This document shows, piece by piece, positions 61,288 to 64,000 of a DNA stretch of 64,000 nucleotides. Source of the stretch: Rebecca billardiae RCC1528 (taxonomy: Eukaryota > Haptophyta); the NCBI GenBank assembly GCA_965240325.2, contig OZ251239.1, positions 744,001 to 808,000 of the forward strand, read 5' to 3'. The position numbers were made by a program, and so were the translations under genes. Within the stretch, counting starts at the first letter, position 1, and each line of letters opens with the position of its first letter. Below the pieces are notes generated by a model. That model did no database searches, had not been told where the DNA came from, and saw nothing but the letters and a program-made list of their open reading frames with translations.

Positions 61288-64000
61288 TCGGCCGCGGCCG
61301 CGGCCGAGGCCGCGCCCGCGCCCCCGCTCGGCCCCTCGGCCGGCGCCGACGACCCGCGCGTCGCTGCGGCGCGCGCGCGGCTCGCGGAGCAGGCGGCGAT
61401 CGTGCAGGCGCTCGACCGTGACTACGCGCGCGTGTGCCTCCTCGTCGACGAGCAGGTCGCCGACGCGCACGCGCACGCGCAGCAGGCGGCGAGCGCGTCG
61501 AGCGACGCTGCGGCCGGCTCTGAGAGCGGTGCGCTCGGCGGCAGCCGGCGGCCGAGCGTGGGCGGCAACGTGCGGCTCTCGCAGGAGTGCGCGGCGCTGG
61601 AGGACATCCGCGTGGGGCACCAGGAGGAGCAGCTCCCGGCCATCCTCGCCGCCGACGAGTCCTTCGCCGCGCTGCAGCGCGCCGTCGCCGACGAGCAGGC
61701 GGCGGTGGGCGCGGAGCTGCACGTGCGGCTGCGCGCGGTCTCCTCGCTGCAGGCGGCGATCGCCGAGCTGCGCACCAAGCTCGGCGTGTACGCGACGCTG
61801 CTCGCGCGCGTGCAGAACTACTGCGTGCACCTGGCGTACATGCACGAGCTGCCGCGCACGTACCAGGCGTGCCTCGCGCAGCTCGTCTGCCGCAAGGCGT
61901 ACTCCGACGCCTTCTCCGCGCGCGCTGCGGCCGCGGTCGAGAGCCTGGCCGGGCTGCGCGAGGACGAGTTCAGCGCGCGCATGGCCTTCATGGCGGCGTA
62001 CGGGCGGATGCTGCCGCGCGGGCTGCCGGTGCTGGCGAAGCTGCTGCAGAGCCCGCCGCCGCACTGCGACGTGCGCGTGCCCGCGCCGGAGCTGCCCCCC
62101 GACCTGCCGCGCATCTCGCCGGAGGACGTGGCGAGCGCGGGCGCGCTCGCGGGCGACGCGGACGGCGCCGAGCACGGCGCGGCCGGCGCGGGCGCGCTCG
62201 TCGCCATGGCCGCCGGCGGTGCGGACGCGCCGGCGGTGGCGCACACCGGGCTGGAGGCGCGGCTACGCGTGCTGCAGACGGAGAACGCCAGGCTCCGCGC
62301 CGAGATGGCCTTCCGCGCCATCGCCACGCCCGGCGCGACCACGGGGGCGCTCGGCCTCGAGAGCGCGCCGCTGCCGGCGCCGCCCGCTTCGGCCGCGCAG
62401 CACGACGGCAGCCGCTCGCCCGCAGGGCCGGCGGACGCGGCGGGAGTCGGGGGCGAAGGGGCGGACGCGCGGCCGGTGCTGCCGCCGCGCGCGCACTCGA
62501 CCCCCGCGGTGCCCTCCTCCTCCGCCGCCGCCGCAGCCGCCGCCGCAGCCGCCGCGGCCGCCGCCGACGCGGGCGCGGCCGGCCCCGCGGCCGCGGAGCG
62601 CGCGCTGCATGCGCTGCGGCTGCAGCACAGCTACTCGGCCGAGCTGCAGCGGCGGCTGGAGGAGCAGGAGGCGCAGGTGCGCAAGTACGAGGAGAGGATC
62701 GCGCAGCTCGAGGCGGCGCTCTCGCCGCCCGCGCCCGCGCTCGCCACCGTCGACGCGCCGCCGCGCGCCCACGCCGCGCAGCAGCTCGAGCCGCCCTCGG
62801 CCGCGCCCGCGCTCTCGCCGCGCGCGGCCGCGCCGCCGTCGCCCGCCGAGGGCGCGGCCGCCGCGGCTGCGTCGGCGTCCAGCGGTGGGGGCGCGGATGG
62901 CGGCAGCGCGCTGAGCTCGCTGGCCGTCGTCGCGCCGGCCGCGCCGGCCGCGCTCGGCGCGTGCGACCTCGGCGACGTGTCCGTCGCGCGCACCACCTCC
63001 GCGGGGAGCGAGCTGTCCTCAGCTGCAGGCGCCTCAGCGAGCGCGGTCGTCGCCGCGCTGAGCGCCGCGCCTGCGGCGGCGGCGGCGGAGGCGGCTCTGA
63101 CCGCCGCGGCGCCGGCTGCGGCCGCGCTCGGCGCCGCAGTGGATGCGGTGCCCGGCGCCGCGCAGCCCGCGGGCGCGGCCGTGGCCCTCCCGGCCGCCGG
63201 CAGCCCAGGCAGCCCAGGCAGCCCAGGCAGCGCGTGCGCCCCATCCGCCGCCGCTCGCGCCTCGAGCGCATCGGCGCCCTCGCCGCCGCCGCCGCCGGCT
63301 GCGAGCGCCGAGCGCGCGGCCGGCGCGGCGTCGGAGGGCGGCGGCGCGCCGCGCGCGCTGCGCGTGCTCAGGCAGGGCATCGCGGAGGTGCGCGCGCGCC
63401 GCACGCGCGGCGGGGGCGGGGGCCGCCGATGCGCGCGTGTGCGCCGTCGCCGATCGCGCCCGCTCACGCCGAGCCGCGCGCCCCACGCGCCTTGCAGGCG
63501 CGCCGCTGCCTCCCGCCGAGCCCAAGCCAGGCGGATGCGCACGGCGCGGCGGCGAGCGCGCCCGCGGCCAGCGGCGCCGCGCCTGCGGACGCGGACGCGC
63601 AGGCTGTGGACGCGCTGCTCTCCTCGGCGCGGCAGGCGGCGCGCGCCAACATGACGCTCGGGCGCGCGCTGCAGCAGACGCGCGCGCTCGCGCAGTCGCG
63701 CATCGCGTACACCTCGATCGAGCCGGGCGCGCGGGTCCTCTTCGTCGCAGCGCCAAGCACGGTGTGGCGCGCGGCGCGGCGCGCGGCGGGGGCGGCGCGC
63801 GCGTGCGCCGGGGGCGGCCGGGCGGTGCGCGGTGCTGACCGCGCGCCAGCCCCCCCGCGCGCTCGCGCAGGCGCCGCGCGCGGACGCGCCGGCCGGCGCG
63901 TCCGGCTGCTTCGTCGCGTACACCAAGGGGCTGCCCAACCGGTTCCTGGCGCCCGCGTGCGTGCACGCCTTCTTCAGGGGCGCGGCTGCGGCGGCGGCTG
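60148..64000 (+). CDS. ATG11: Autophagy scaffold ATG11 / FIP200 (RB1CC1) homologue, 3' truncated
   Basis: Modelled exons are 60148-60236, 60343-60466, 60577-63387, 63498-63761 and 63871 to the window end. A ubiquitin-like domain spans exons 1-3 (HQILIFEGDKLDDTRALADY, then AIYMFNRRML), as at the N-terminus of ATG11 and RB1CC1. An ATG17-like helical region follows (about 110-560: RLESVVQSLAQQRVQADALG, LRSIRLHPILIAIEGIG, FSARMAFMAAYGRMLPRGLP), then a long Ala/Pro-rich linker with a short coiled coil (QRRLEEQEAQVRKYEERIAQ). The last exons read SRIAYTSIEPGARVLFVAAP and VAYTKGLPNRFLAPACVHAF, the start of the C-terminal claw that binds cargo receptors. It organises the ATG1/ULK kinase complex for selective autophagy. 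The exon 3 start could also be 60547. The gene continues past the window. Confidence 0.82.

Overview
This window is nuclear DNA from a very GC-rich, unicellular eukaryote. Most coding regions end codons in G or C. Genes carry short GT-AG introns of about 80-210 bp, divergent pairs have short spacers, and the proteome is plainly eukaryotic (TFIIIC, WDR82, kinesin, ATG11, Golgi glycosyltransferases). The mix fits a GC-rich alga such as a haptophyte or pelagophyte. That is inference; no rRNA or organellar marker is present to settle it. I saw no tRNA, rRNA, CRISPR array or complete transposon.

Layout. 0-16 kb: 3' end of a hybrid histidine kinase; a divergent pair of a membrane-tailed metallophosphoesterase and a Golgi-type glycosyltransferase; a membrane protein with two different LRR blocks; the TFIIIC TPR subunit, whose last intron is filled by a 51-bp minisatellite; and a 90-residue membrane protein. 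16-30 kb: an L-lactate permease family transporter with one intron, a divergent cyclophilin, a PAPS-dependent sulfotransferase, a ten-exon LRR receptor with a cytoplasmic SHxW / WCDFxxVPQ domain, and a GDP-mannose-type nucleotide-sugar transporter. 30-34 kb: a long disordered protein of unknown function. 34-49 kb: lower GC and poor in genes, with microsatellites, a dispersed repeat family and gene fragments, surrounding two intact genes. These are an armadillo/IQ protein and a 1,237-residue U-box + dynamin-like GTPase + 16-LRR fusion. 49-64 kb: a small acidic protein, a GT31 glycosyltransferase, a KIF12-like kinesin, WDR82/Swd2, another glycosyltransferase, and an ATG11/FIP200 gene cut by the window end.

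How the genes fit together. Five genes (3.4, 20.6, 28.7, 50.9 and 58.8 kb) belong to Golgi glycan synthesis or sulfation, which would suit a cell that makes scale or cell-coat polysaccharides. Three separate LRR proteins, two of them with immune-receptor-like architecture, are the most unusual content. The strongest candidate for something undescribed is the U-box-GTPase-LRR protein at 41.5-45.2 kb. Next are the LRR receptor at 23.1-28.2 kb, a hairpin-plus-15-mer element shared by two neighbouring promoters, and an over-represented GATTGCAATC palindrome inside exons. Exon joins come from reading frame, splice signals and protein continuity. No transcript evidence was available.
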